Part shown: positions 48,288 through 60,000 of the stretch, in pieces
Position numbering within the stretch: the first letter of the stretch is position 1
How the letters are laid out: the number at the start of each line of letters is the position of its first letter
Source: Bolinopsis microptera
Taxonomy: Eukaryota; Ctenophora; Tentaculata; Lobata; Bolinopsidae
DNA: 60,000 bases
Direction of reading: 5' to 3'
Assembly (NCBI RefSeq): GCF_026151205.1
Contig: NC_087083.1
Coordinates: 13,702,944 to 13,762,943 of the forward strand
Translations under genes and position numbers: made by a program
Notes under the pieces: generated by a model
Database searches by the model: none
What the model was told of the DNA's origin: nothing
The model's input: only the letters and a program-made list of their open reading frames with translations

Positions 48288-51200
48288 ATGATTTTGAAGA
48301 GCACCGGTATGGGCACCGGTATCTCTTACATCTTGGCTATCTTAACTGTTAGCTTGATGTGTACTACTTCCAGTGCTGAAAGTACAGGTTAGAATCTAAA
48401 ACAAATAACACTATCATTATCACCCTGTAAAGTGGAATGTTTTGATCTGATATAAAATTGGGATAGGGTTTGCAACCGATATTATCGGCGACAATTTCTA
48501 ACCGATAAACCGATAATGACAACATTTTTTTCTTCAAAAGTTATCTCCAAAAAGTTCGAAATTCCGCAAAATCATCGATCAAATTTAGCGTTTTTGGACC
48601 TCTACAGCTAACCAGCTAATTCTAACCGTCCAAGTTAAATCTTGATATACCTTATCGGACCTTATTTTACCGGACATTAAATGAAAGGACATAATTATGA
48701 ACGGACATCAAAAATCCAAATTTTTGTATCTTTTTTTTAAGCGTTTTTAAAACTTTAGCAGATAATTTGTAAATTAATTTTTCATACAATAAGCAAGAAA
48801 GGCAGTCGTTAAGCAGTAAAAATGTCAAAATATCTCTAGATCAGTGTCTATTATAATGAAAGTTGTGTAAAAACAACAGATACGAAATATGATCACCAGA
48901 TTTGATGATCATATCACAGGTCATCTTCCTCAAATGGGTTATCGTGCATTAAATATTCCATGCTTAAAGCATCATATCAGTAATACCTGCTTTTTAAAAA
49001 CAATTTTGTATTCGATCACCTCGGTCCTACATTTCAGTGTAAACTTTACAAGATGTGGAGGTAAATAATAACTCCGAAGATGTGAACGAGGAAGCCGAAG
49101 ATCGAGAAAGTGATCATGCCATAATGTGATACTTATAGCATGATAAATTGTATAATAAGGGGTCGTTCACATATTATTACGTAATAAGCCGAGGGGGGGG
49201 GGGGTGTTCCCAAATGCTTACGGTTGATTACGGGGGGGGGGGGGGGTGTTTGGTTTCACTCTGATAGTGATAAAGTTTAGAAATTGATCGGATATCCGAC
49301 TATAACTCTATAACTTAAATAGTTTGAAAGGTGCTTGGCCGGATATCATAACAATAATTTCGGCTCGTTATGATCAGGGTAGCATCAAATGTAAGGAAAA
49401 GTGTTTCCAGGGAAAAAAGGGAAAAAAGTCAAAAGGGGCGGGGGGAGGGGGTCAGGCCAGGCCATGATTACGTAATATTACTGTCAGTAGGGGGGGGGGG
49501 GTTGGGTCTTGATTACGGTTGATTATGGAAGGGGGGGGGGGGGTAAAAATTGCCAAAATATTGATTACCTACGCGTACGTAATATGTCAACGACCCCTAA
49601 GTAAAGAAACCAGACTTAGCTCCACATCCCAAAGGATGACCCAACAGCAGAGAATACTAAATCACGAAATGCGTGATTTTAATCGACTTTGATTTAAAAG
49701 TTGTTACTTTGTCAAAAATCAAGCTTTAAAAACGCTTAACTTGATGACGTCATCGTCCATCGAGTGATGATAATGACGTTAAAATATTTTTGCATATAAT
49801 TAAAACTTAAGTTTAGGGTAGAATACCTTAGTGGTTATTTCTAAACTTGACATCGTATGATTTCCACTTTGTATAAACAATGAGCCAGAATGCCAGATAT
49901 TGGAATTTTAAATGTTAGCATCGACTCCAGAGGTCTTACAGCCGTTGTAAATCATATAGGACATTCTCCGCGCACTTCGATTCACAGATGTCCGATTTAC
50001 CCCGCCCTGGCCTTGTTTACAGATTCCGATTTACTGCGTTCCAATTTACCGTAAATGCAGATTTACTGCGCTCCAATTTACCGCAAACGCAGATTTACCG
50101 CAAACCCCAATCTATCTCACTATCAAGCCATCGTTCATCAAGAAACTACTTTTATTCATTATTAACGAATAACGATTCTTAAAAGAATAACAAATGGATT
50201 AACTCCAGCTCCAGACGAGTGTGTTCATAAAGCGGTTGAGGATGGATCAGACTACAGGGGAACTGTATCTGTCACAGAATTCGGAAGCGTCTGCCAGAGA
50301 TGGGACTCTCAATCACCTCATGCACACAACTTAACTCATGAGAAGTAAGTTTTCTTGGTGCTTCTAATGCACAACGGGTATAAGCTAGTCTCTGCACCCA
50401 CAGGCGGCCACAATACGGCATAATCCAGATTTAGATTTATTTTTATCCAGATTATTTTATTCGGATTTTGGAAGATGAGACATGTACTCTATTTAATCGA
50501 GCGTCCTAAATAATTTTACACCCAAACTTCGAAATGTTTCTAAAAGGGCTCTCGACGGAAGCAAAATTGTTAGTTACGATTCACAACACTACCTACTTAA
50601 GGAAAATAGCTTATTACAAATTTTTTTTCAGATACCCTGATTTAGGACTGCAAGAGAACTATTGCAGAAATCCAGACGGGTAAGTCTTCAATATCTGATA
50701 TCTGGTAGTGTTCCATAATCATTGTTATCAAGTCGAGCACAAGGTAGGGGCACAAACATTTATTGTAGATTTAAGTAAAATCTACAACAAAACTGCAATG
50801 AAACAATTAGGGGCTTTGGAATTTCTTCATATAACATGTGTCGTCATTTTCCTCAGTGATAAAGGCGCCTGGTGTTATAATGGTGAGGGAACTTTAAATG
50901 GATGGGATTGGGACTACTGTAATATACCTACATGCCCTGGTAAGCATTTTACCAAATTAAATCATAAATACTCATAATATTATAGCTGAGATCATGTGTG
51001 GCGTGTGTCTATAATTATTATAATGTCTATACTCTCAGCTCCGAAATTTGAAAGGTTGCGTGTGGGTGCAGTTACTGCACTTAAACTAGTTTTTCATTGA
51101 TCCAATGATCCCATGATATAGTTTAGTCCAAATCCAATGATATAAATTACAATTGACTGAAATTAAAAAGTTGTCATATCCTAAACATGAGTTCGCAGTG

Positions 51201-54200
51201 GAATAATTTTGAAAAAATCTCAACGTACTTTAACTTGGACGGACCTTAAACGGACGGACTCTATTTAAACGGACATTAAGATGAACGCTAGGACCTCCAG
51301 CGTTCAATTAAGGAAGTAAACTGTTAGCATGGATATTTATTAACCGAATTTGCTACTCAAATCAGTGCCATCCTTTCATTGTTAAATCAAAATATGTTAA
51401 GTTATTCACATTTCATATTCCATTGTCATGTCTTATTGATTATTTGTCCTGCACTTGATGGTCGATCATTTTAACAGCATATGTTTCACAATGGCCAATT
51501 CCCATAGTATAGGTATCCCAAAGTCTCGCCCACCCATATATAAGTTGTTCTAGGCTCTAGCTATGTATTCGTGTGGTGCGATGATAATAAGTGATCTCTA
51601 CGTCGGTTGATCAGATGCTATACTTAAATTTAAACCTCTCACGATTAAAGTCATCTGATACACTATATGACTGATGACATCATAATTAGTTTCAAAACAA
51701 CATTTGATCGCTCATTTGCTTAAATTGTTAACTGATTACGTGCTTGGTTGATCCCTGTCGTGTCCTGTGAAAACTGTTTTATTTGATATGGCAACCAAAG
51801 AGATCTGGAAACATTTCAAAAAAGAGGGAGACATCGTGACCTGCATACATTGTGAAAAGTCTTTCCAAGGTACAACTGCCAAGAGGTCTTAAACTAGTTT
51901 GTGGTATCACTTGCGAGTAAAGCACGCTATTGAAAATCCAGCCACTATAAGTGCTCACTCGTCCACATCCTCCCCAAGTCAAACGACCAAAAAGTCATCC
52001 CCTGATCGTAACGTACATAGAAAAGAAGACTCAAGCCGAAATGTATAGTCGTCTAGAAATTGCTTTCTAAATAAATTTACAATGCCGTTGTGGAATTTCA
52101 AATTACGTGTTTAGAATTAGTGTAACAGTAACTCAGGACTTCCGTAATCCTCATTCACAAAGGTGACGAAAGTGTAATTGATTATGTCAGTCATGCAAAA
52201 CAACAGAAACTTAGCTCATTGTTATGACCCAATTTTATCGCCGATAATTATCGTTATCGCCGATAATTTCAAAATTGTTATCGGTTATCGGCGATAAAAA
52301 TTATTGGACCGATAATGCAAACCCTAGACTCCGTGTTGCTTGATGATAGGTATGGTAAATGGTTGGGTAAACTCGCTTATTTTTTTCTAACCATAAAAAA
52401 CTGTTATTTCAGCGGTTCAGTACAAGATTACCTACTCTATATTGAATCACAAGTGGGCAAAAAGTATAAACCCTCAGTTTGTTCGCATTAAAGGATCAAA
52501 TGGAGAGACAGCTGAACATCCGTGTGATGCAAACTTCAATGTAATCAACCAAGATGTTTTGTGTGTTTTTGAGAGTGATATTGACATCGGGGATTACGAA
52601 TGTGTATTTCTGAGGACTGGAGGAAGTGATGGACTTCGTCTAAAAGAGGTAGTAGTTCAATAATTATTTGCAAATAGCTGGGATTTGAGTTATCACTTGA
52701 GTAATTTTTGCTCAAGGTGCACACTATAATATCTGCAAAATAATGCCACAATGTCTTTCTCGGCTTCAAGCTAAGCTTATCGGTGGTTTTTGCTAAATTT
52801 AACTGAAATCAACCAGGTGTCGGTGCAAATAGACGGTATAGAGACCCACACAATTGTTCCTCGAGGCCGTGCAGAATACATAGGTCTGGACGATGGTCAA
52901 ACCAAACGGTTCTGCAAATCTGGTAAGACTAGAACTCCTCTCATACATTCTCTCAAACGTCTCTTATTTCTAGCATTTTTGATAAATTCATGCACATAAT
53001 GAGATGATCCTGAACAGTAGTATTATCAGATCCGGGTTAGCATCAGCGTTCTCAAACAAATAACACTCTCAGTATCACCAAGATTGGGTAGATAAGAGTT
53101 GTTATGTCCGCGTGGAATTCTATCCAGCGGCGACCATAAGGATGGCGTGCCAGTCAAAAATATCTAAATCGAAATGTTCGCATTCGCGATAGAGATATCA
53201 TTAACAGTGGTCGACCGGGGGTAGGTTTCTGACCGGGGCTGGCGAGCCCCAATATATCCGGGGCCGGGGCTGACCACTGAGAATTGGCCGGGGCCGGGAA
53301 ATGTTCCATTTTGCCGGGGCCGGGGGTAGTTTACCAAACTGAAGTCAGAAATTGAAACATGAATTTGATAATAATTTAGGCTGGTGTGATGCAATCGGGA
53401 AGGATTAAACTCGAATTGCGGCTTATCCTCACCGACTTGAGGATTAAACTGCAACTTCGTGCTGTGAACCAACTCAGGATAATCCTCAATATCCTGAGAT
53501 CCATACTTAATTTCTAATCCTCAACTCGGAACTGAGGATAACCCTCAGCTGCTACTTTATCTGGACCTCGGGATTTAAAAGTAATCCCACATCCGAATAT
53601 GGCTCGGTTCACAAAAATTTACCATAAATGTTAGGCTCTGTAGTTTACGTTGAGCCGTAGTTTTAGCTGCAGTGCAGCATTTTCATTTTCTAGTTTCTAC
53701 GTATGTTTTATCGCAAATTTCTCGGAGACGATTAATTAAAAAGTCTGATACTGAGGAAGAACCACGGTTTTTATGTTACTAGCCATAGTTTAATTTAAGC
53801 CGTATGTTGTATTTTCTATATTTAAACGTACCCAACGTAGACAATAACTTTTTCAACTTTGAAATCTCAAAATTACCATTAAATTGTGTTTGATTTTTTT
53901 CAAAAATGTGCCAAAATCATTCATGAAATCCCCGGCTGTGCCCCGGTTTTTGGCCGGGGCCGGGGTTAAATTTATTGGCCGGGGCCGGGAAGGGCCGGGG
54001 GTTGTGATTTTGGCCGGGGCCCCGGTCGACCACTGGTCATTAATCAATCACCACGAGACATAACGATTAACCAACTTACTTAGTCTAAGTTACCTAAAAT
54101 GTAAGCAAAAATTGTCAGAAACTGGTCCATATGAAATCATAAAACTATTGCAGAGGTTCAGTACAAGGTAACTTACTCGATAAAGAAAAATGATATGGCA

Positions 54201-57200
54201 AGAACCAGGGACGCTCAGTTTGTTCGCATTAAAGGATCGAATGGAGAGACAGCTGAACATCCGTGTGATGCAAACTTCAATGTAGTCAACCAAGATGTTT
54301 TTTGTGTTTTTGAAAGTGATATTGACATCGGGGATTACGAATGTGTATTTCTGAGAACTGGAGGGAGTGATGTACTTCGTCTAGGAAAGGTAGTTGGAAG
54401 CAGGATCTGCTAAATATTTATTCAATAACTTGTTAATAGAATAGCTGGGATTGTACCTTAGCATACATTTCCCCAAGTATTCTTATTTTATCTCTGCCAC
54501 ATATTGCAACAATGTCGTTCGCGGCCTTTCAGCTGCGAATGTGTATTTCTGAGGACTGTAGGAAGTGATGGACTTGATCTAATAGAGGTAGTAGTTCAAT
54601 AATTATTTGCAAATAGCTGGGATTTGAGTTATCACTTGGGTAATTTTTTGCTCGAGGTGCACATTATATCTGCAAAAAAATGCACCAATGTCTTTCTCGG
54701 CTTCAAGCTAAGCTTATCAGTGGTTTTTGCAAAATTTAACTGAAATCAACCAGGTGTCGGTGCAAATAGACGGTATAGAGACACACACAATTGTTCCTCA
54801 AGGCCATGCAGAATATATAGGTCTGGACGATGGTGAAACCAAACGGTTCTGTAAATCTGGTAAGACTAAAACCTCTCTCATACATACCCTCAAACGTATC
54901 TTATTTCTAGCATTTTTGATAAATTCATGCACATAATGTAAAAAACGTTGACAATGCAGGACAGCAAGATACTATGTCATCATAGTTGTTGAATGCCAAT
55001 GGATCTACCAAAATAGGTTTCTCAGTAGACCAAACAGATAGTTGTTACTTGTACATAATGATATGATCCTGAAAAGTAGTATTATCAGATCCGGCGACGT
55101 GTACACAGTACCAGTTCAGATGTACAGATAAAAGACAGTGTATTGATATTAACTCAATATGTGATGGTACTACGGACTGTGGGGATCAGTCGGATGAAGC
55201 TGGTTGCGAGGGTTTGTAAACTATTTTTTACACATAAAAACCCTGATTAACTGCACCCAAATTTACCGCGACTTTCTCCTTTTAAACCTTTCTTCCTATA
55301 AACTCCGCGGTGAATTTGGGTATTACTGTAGTGAGACAAATTGAATTATAGTTTTCTGTGAGGGCTGTAATTACCATATTTTATGATTGCACATTGCATG
55401 CCTATGTTGTTTCACCCTAGTCGATTGTCGAAAGGGAAAAGGTGCCAGAGATCACCTACTCCACAATGGCATCTGATACTACTCCTACTACTATCATATA
55501 TTATTATATTATTAAATCGTACACTTCTAGAAACTATATCTTATTTGCATATTGGACACATTGTCACTTTCCAATCTTTAATCAGGAGAAAATATATCAA
55601 AATACGGGACTGCAACACTGAGTGAAATGGCATATCGTGGATTACCTGAATATGCTATCGATGGGAACAGAAAAGGAATACATCATAGTAACAAGTAACA
55701 TTTTGTTAACGTGATCCATTTTTATACAGCCATTAATTATTTCACTTTATTAAGTCGTTCTCAAATACAAATTTATTGGTTGTTATTTCAGAAATATGTT
55801 CTGTGCGGCAACCAAAGAGAACTACAATGAAGTATGGTGGAATTTAGAATTCTCATCAGTAGTACAGATAGATTGGATAAAGTTCTGGAACAGAATGGAT
55901 TTCGGGGGCCAATGGGCATATCGGGTCAACGGAGTGAAAGTTAGATGAATACATGAATTATGAAAAAGTTTTTCTGCGAGTACAGATTGCTGTTCATCAA
56001 TTTAATGTTTCCACTATATATTTCCAATTCATATGGGTCATGACTTTTGAGGCAAATTGACGAACTCCATTCGTCCATGCCAATATTGTAACTGGTGCAT
56101 GCGTTTTTCCTGGCATTGATTCGTCCATGCGAATGTTGTAGCTATATAAGGTGACCCCTCCCCCCCCCCCCCCCCCCCCCCCCACCGTCTTAATTCAACA
56201 ACGAAACCTTTAGAGTTTATTTTTTCCATCCACATTTTTGCAAAAAAGTAAATATGGAAAATGTTACCATAGCGACTAAACTAGCTTAATGAGTTAATGT
56301 CAAGAACGGCGCCAGCTATTTGTCATGGAGTTGTAGAGGGAGTTATGTGCCTCGCCGGGCTAAAGTAGTGGATGACCTTGCTGTACGGCAAGTTAAACAA
56401 GGATCTGAAACTACTAGGTTCCGTACAGACTCAACTCTGCACCCGTGTCAATATGTTCATTATATGCAAGCCTCTTGATTTATAATCACCGAGTCTAGTA
56501 ATTGTTTAAGAGAGTTCTCTGGCAGTTACGAAACTCGAGAGACTGTGGGATACTGAAGGGAAAGGAAGCAGTTCTAACGAGCTCTTCTCAAACACAAGGA
56601 TATAACTTGTGAACTCGGCTAGTATATATGAAACATTTGTCATGGAGTTGTAGAGGGAGTTATGTGCCTCGCCGGGCTAAAGTAGTGGATGACCTTGCTG
56701 TACGGCAAGTTAAACAAGGATCTGAAACTACTAGGTTCCGTACAGACTCAACTCTGCACCCGTGTCAATATGTTCATTATATGCAAGCCTCTTGATTTAT
56801 AATACACACAATAATACGCAAGGATGGACAAACAAGCCGGATTCGAATTGTTCATAAATGACTTTTTGAGGATTCGCCTCAAACGTCATTGTTGGGGAAA
56901 AATTAAATTCAACAAAAAAACTGTTAACCTTATAAGTTTATCTTTCAGATATATATAGATGGTATCATATGCGGAATAATTCGCTACGTCAAAGGCAAGA
57001 ATCCTTATCGGATCGACTGTGGCACGAAACAAGCAAGGAACATAAAGATAGTCAAACAATTTACAAACAATTTCGATGACATGGCATTAATGATTTGTGA
57101 AGTGGAAGTGTTCTCTTTAAATCCACCAGGTAAGGTACTTACACCATCTGAAAATCAAAAATTGTACATCATACCGCTAAACAAAATATTGGGAATATTT

Positions 57201-60000
57201 CATCACTCATATTCGTACCATTACAAAGAGTCCCTCCTAATAGTTGAACACTGATTTAAGGGGGAGCCGGGAAGCGGGGGAGGGGATTCGCCCTAAATCA
57301 GGCACCGATGGGCTGTTAGGGTCCGGGACTGCCTCAACATGAACAGTTCGGTCACATGTCCTAGTTTGTTGGTCAACAAACTATCTTGAAAACATGTGTT
57401 ACACAAAATCAGGACGAACCCCTCCCCCTGAGTTCAATCAATTGTTTTCAGAAATTTGTCGGGGGTTTGATATAGAGCACGGGTCAGTGTTTCCGAGTGA
57501 AGTTATTGATGGCAGTTCGGTAACAGTTACGTGCGACAAAGGGTTCAGAGTTGATGGAGACTGGAAGCTGACATGTAAAAATGGTAGTTTGCATGGTGAA
57601 ATCAGTGATCTTATCCCTAAATGTGTTCGAATAGAAAATGGTAAGTTCTTGAATTGACACGTACTTAGTGACGCTGATAGTGATGTACACATAATAAGTA
57701 TTAAAACTCTAATATACTTTATACAACAATCAATATAGAACAATTTCTAGTTAGTTAAATCAAAATAATGACTTTTGACCCTTTTCAGATGACTGCCATG
57801 TCCAAAATATCGGTGGTTTCCTCAAGTCAGTCTGTCAAGATACCAGCAAACTCACAATAAAATGTGCAAACTCGGACAATTTCTATGACATTCTAGAGGT
57901 TGACCATGATGGGACTACTGTAAGTGAAGTATGTGAAAAGGACCCCAAATTCTATCAAGTCTGTGGTTTAGGTGATGATCGCGGTATAAAGACTGGAAGT
58001 TTACTCTGTGGGCAGTTCATTTGTGAAAACGAAAGTAAAAACAAGAGTAGTTTTTGCGAGAACGTTAAATCCTGTTCAAACATCCAGATAGAAGACATCT
58101 GTCAAGAGCAGTCTGGATCGCAAGAATGTGATAAAGTCTGTGATGAAGTTAACTGCAGAGACGAATCAATATGCAATGGTTTCAGATATGGGAAGTTCTG
58201 CTATATGAACGGTGAATCATGGAAAGCGTATTACAGTGTTTTAGGCATCAGTTCGGAATTGTGGCGTGACTCGATGTATAACTGCAGACTCTGGGAACCC
58301 TATGTTGGCAGAGAAGAGTACCTCGATGGAGACTCCGGGCAAGTTTGCAGACATTCTGTTTCGGGATTGACAGTTCCAATATTCAACTTTACACGTTGCG
58401 CAGCCTTGGAGTACAGCCCTTCTGTTGTAGCCAATCCCAACGAATGGATAGTAAATGCCAGTAAAATTACCTATTGTATAAACATGATGGATCAGACAAA
58501 CTGCACTGACTTTTCCAGGGTAGGCATGTCCTGCGAAGTAGGTGGCTACAAAAGTAACATTTCAAAGCAAGTCATCTGTCATGGTAAGTCTGATGTAAGA
58601 ATCTGTGATGATGGAATGGAGAATGAATGCAGGCAACTTTCACCCTCGTGTTTCATACACAAACACAAACTCTGTGATGGAATAATCGACTGCACGGACA
58701 ACAGCGATGAAAGATCTCCCGAATGCCTTGATAAGACAGATGTAACCTGCGTTAGAGTTCTGGGAAATGACAGTCTTCCAATACCACTGATATGGTTGGG
58801 TGATGGGATATCAGACTGTCGGTCTTCAGTTGATGAACAAACAGTTTGGCCAACATGTGGATCAGGTTCAACTAAAAGATTCGTAATCAACAATGAGTCT
58901 TGCACTGATGACTTCTTGTGCTTGAACAGTGAAATACAGTTTGTTCCTCTGAAGCAACTATGTGACATGGTAGATACTTGCGGAAATGAAAACAAAATCT
59001 GCAAGATTTCAAGAGACAACAGTGAGTTAACCACGAATATGATACATTATGGAAAAAGAAACGAACGGTTGATTCCTTACTGCTTGAAGGGTCTTGACGA
59101 TTTACAGAATTTGACAGAGCAATGCAAGAATACAATATTCACATTTCCTGCAGAGAAAACCTTTGGAAAGGACAACCAAAAAATCATAACCATGCCAGGG
59201 CAGCCGATGAATTGTGATTTTACTTTCGGAGAAATGTACGTTTATACAAGTTGTACTGGGAACTGCCTAGACTCAGTTTGTCCTTTATCCAGACCATTGA
59301 GGTACGATTCTTGCAGTGGCCAATTTACAGATAGAATCTACACCGTCACAAACATGGAATACCTCACATTTGTCAGTCCACAGAGAGGTTCGTATCACAA
59401 TGACTACTTCCTTTGTAAAAATAACGGGTGCGTGGCGTATGATAAGGTGTGCGATCTAGTGGATGATTGTGGGGATTGGTCTGACGAAGAAACTTGCACA
59501 AATCAACTTCGTTGCAAGTCATCAAACACAAGTATTCCAAAGTGGCAAAAGTGCGACGGCCATATAAACTGCGAGGACTTAACTGACGAATGTAATTCTG
59601 AGTGCGGAAAAGAGATTATCGAAGGGCTTCTCCTTAAGATTTCTTCATGGGTCATTGGCTTCTTGGCCGTAACTTTCAACAGTATCATAATTTTCGTTTC
59701 TCTGATATCTATAAAGGAAGTTACTACCAGTATGGGACTCCTGAATAAGGCGTGTATCGGATTGATAAGTCTAGGGGATTTTCTAGTTGGATGCTATCTC
59801 TTTACAATATCTGCATTTGACGTGAAATATGGATCATCGTACTGCCCTCAACAGACGGAATGGCGTAGCAGCTATTATTGCTCCATTCTTGGTATCGTGA
59901 GCACCATAGGATCACAAATTTCCTTGTTTGCTATGACATGCTTGAGCATTGCAAGGCTATTTGGCATAAAGAATGCCATGAACATGTCCAGTGGTTTATC
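48288..60000 (+). CDS. modular kringle-PLAT-LDLa-FTP-CCP-7TM receptor (partial, 3' end outside window)
   Basis: Exons: 48288-48387, 50209-50344, 50632-50679, 50857-50939, 52413-52648, 52817-52922, 54154-54389, 54754-54859, 55089-55211, 55586-55694, 55792-55939, 56949-57129, 57452-57640, 57789 to beyond 60000. All are in phase and give about 1337 codons. Order: signal peptide ([13 protein letters not shown]); kringle ([33 protein letters not shown]); two PLAT/LH2-like modules ([19 protein letters not shown], then [15 protein letters not shown]); LDLa ([24 protein letters not shown]); fucolectin/FTP lectin domain ([42 protein letters not shown]); CCP/sushi; and a long Cys-rich region with two or three further LDLa units ([29 protein letters not shown]). 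A 7TM domain follows: TM1 near 59630-59715, TM2 with Asp in [10 protein letters not shown]3 ending in CLSIARLF, a DRY-like site. It resembles LDLa-bearing rhodopsin-family receptors (GRL101/relaxin-receptor type). Ligand unknown; the ectodomain suggests glycan or extracellular-matrix binding at the cell surface. Confidence 0.82.
48388..50208 (+). other. receptor intron 1
   Basis: 1.8 kb. It begins with a hAT-like end (AGGGTTTGCA at 48465, with ATTATCGG repeats) and holds the poly-G MITE at 49160-49600. A CGCAAACGCAGATTTACCG-type short repeat lies near 50030-50110. Confidence 0.7.
49160..49602. mobile_element. MITE with GGGGTCGTTCAC ends and poly-G tracts, second copy
   Basis: Starts AAGGGGTCGTTCACATATTA and ends ACGTAATATGTCAACGACCC. 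It is about 440 bp, with four long G runs. Same family as 19547-19730 but with a longer interior. TAA adjoins both ends. Confidence 0.75.
51789..52020 (+). pseudogene. BED zinc-finger (hAT transposase N-terminus) remnant
   Basis: Starts [15 protein letters not shown], then [12 protein letters not shown], then after a stop codon [13 protein letters not shown]. The Trp, C-x2-C and H-x4-H spacing is that of zf-BED domains found at the N-terminus of hAT transposases. One in-frame TAA breaks it, and no catalytic region follows. It lies in receptor intron 4 and is probably dead. Confidence 0.7.
52235..52330. repeat. hAT-like terminal region, inverted relative to 48465
   Basis: GATAATTATCG-type repeats ending ATAATGCAAACCCTA. 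The outer ~11 bases are the complement of the TAGGGTTTGCA start near 48464. Both lie in introns of the receptor gene and together enclose the kringle exons. Confidence 0.6.
52413..54859. repeat. tandem duplication of a PLAT-like exon pair, plus a third partial copy
   Basis: Exons 52413-52648 and 52817-52922 are duplicated as 54154-54389 and 54754-54859, with identical lengths (236 and 106 nt), phases and intron positions. Between the second pair lies an extra fragment (about 54535-54750) that repeats the end of the first exon and all of its intron. It has stops and is not usable as an exon. Confidence 0.92.
53205..54035. mobile_element. non-autonomous hAT-like element rich in CCGGGGCC motifs
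   Basis: 831 bp with inverted ends CAGTGGTCGACCGGGG and CCCCGGTCGACCACTG. The flanking 8-bp repeats are ATCATTAA and GTCATTAA (7 of 8 match), fitting hAT target duplications. The sub-terminal regions contain repeated GGCCGGGGCCGGG. No transposase is encoded. It lies in the intron between the duplicated exon pairs. Confidence 0.78.
56160..56183. repeat. poly-C tract
   Basis: About 24 C in a row, in receptor intron 11; it creates poly-Gly artefact frames on the minus strand. Confidence 0.95.
56318..56803. repeat. 168-bp perfect direct repeat, copies 317 bp apart
   Basis: Copies at about 56318-56486 and 56635-56803. Each includes a small hairpin (CTTGC, TGTACG, GCAAG) and GGTTCCGTACAG. No ORF. 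It could be a small repeat element or an RNA-like unit; I cannot assign it. Confidence 0.8.

Noticed and set aside
55997-56235. Poly-Gly ORFs on the minus strand
   Set aside because: Caused by the poly-C tract at 56160-56183.
58579-59135. Antisense ORFs of 82-151 codons near the window end
   Set aside because: They are shadows of the long receptor exon, whose + strand frame has LDLa and 7TM motifs.

Overview
The window is animal nuclear DNA. Its genes are split by GT-AG introns, and they encode metazoan proteins (atlastin, a WDR53-type WD40 protein, and a kringle/LDLa/lectin/CCP/7TM receptor). The intergenic and intronic sequence is AT-rich and packed with satellites and transposons. The receptor architecture and the transposon types (Penelope-like with N-terminal GIY-YIG, Academ-like with an XPG nuclease, hAT) suggest an invertebrate, possibly an early-branching one such as a cnidarian, but no species can be named from sequence alone. 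There are no bacterial operons or CRISPR arrays. I reconstructed all exon models by eye from reading frame, splice sites and family resemblance; phases were checked and sum correctly.

Layout. 1-1.5 kb: a small ORF of unknown status, then a short gene resembling the alternative (isoform 2-type) product of POLR1D. 2.3-18.8 kb (+): a complete 14-exon atlastin gene (544 aa), the ER-membrane fusion GTPase. Its introns hold a hAT MITE, a G-rich repeat made of its own splice donor, a 503-bp GTTT microsatellite that begins at a donor, an antisense Penelope-like retroelement of the Naiad type, and a 1.15-kb minisatellite of 33-bp units. 20.7-36.6 kb (+): a complete 10-exon WDR53-like gene (344 aa). 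Its introns hold two possible nested antisense genes, a 0.67-kb GA tract, a 57/58-bp array made of the end of exon 5 plus its 5' splice site, and a 62-bp array. 36.6-46.7 kb: degenerate repeats and a 366-bp satellite interrupted by a 7.7-kb DNA transposon. The transposon has ~270-bp inverted repeats, a 3-bp target duplication and a 5-exon gene (1578 aa) with an XPG/FEN-like nuclease and a C-terminal CXC domain. The satellite then runs into a 100-N assembly gap. 46.8-47.5 kb: an inverted partial copy of atlastin exon 11 and its flanking introns. 48.3 kb to the window end (+): the 5' and middle part of a large modular receptor gene. Its order is signal peptide, kringle, two PLAT-like modules encoded by a duplicated exon pair, LDLa, fucolectin (FTP) domain, CCP/sushi, a long Cys-rich/LDLa region, then a rhodopsin-like 7TM that runs off the window.

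The genes do not form one pathway. The recurring theme is tandem repeats placed on splice sites. In at least three introns the repeated unit is the exon-intron junction itself, so up to about 20 copies of a full 5' splice site follow the real exon. In several others a microsatellite forms the donor or the pyrimidine tract of the acceptor. This pattern, the transposon with the XPG-like nuclease and the receptor architecture are the parts most worth following up.
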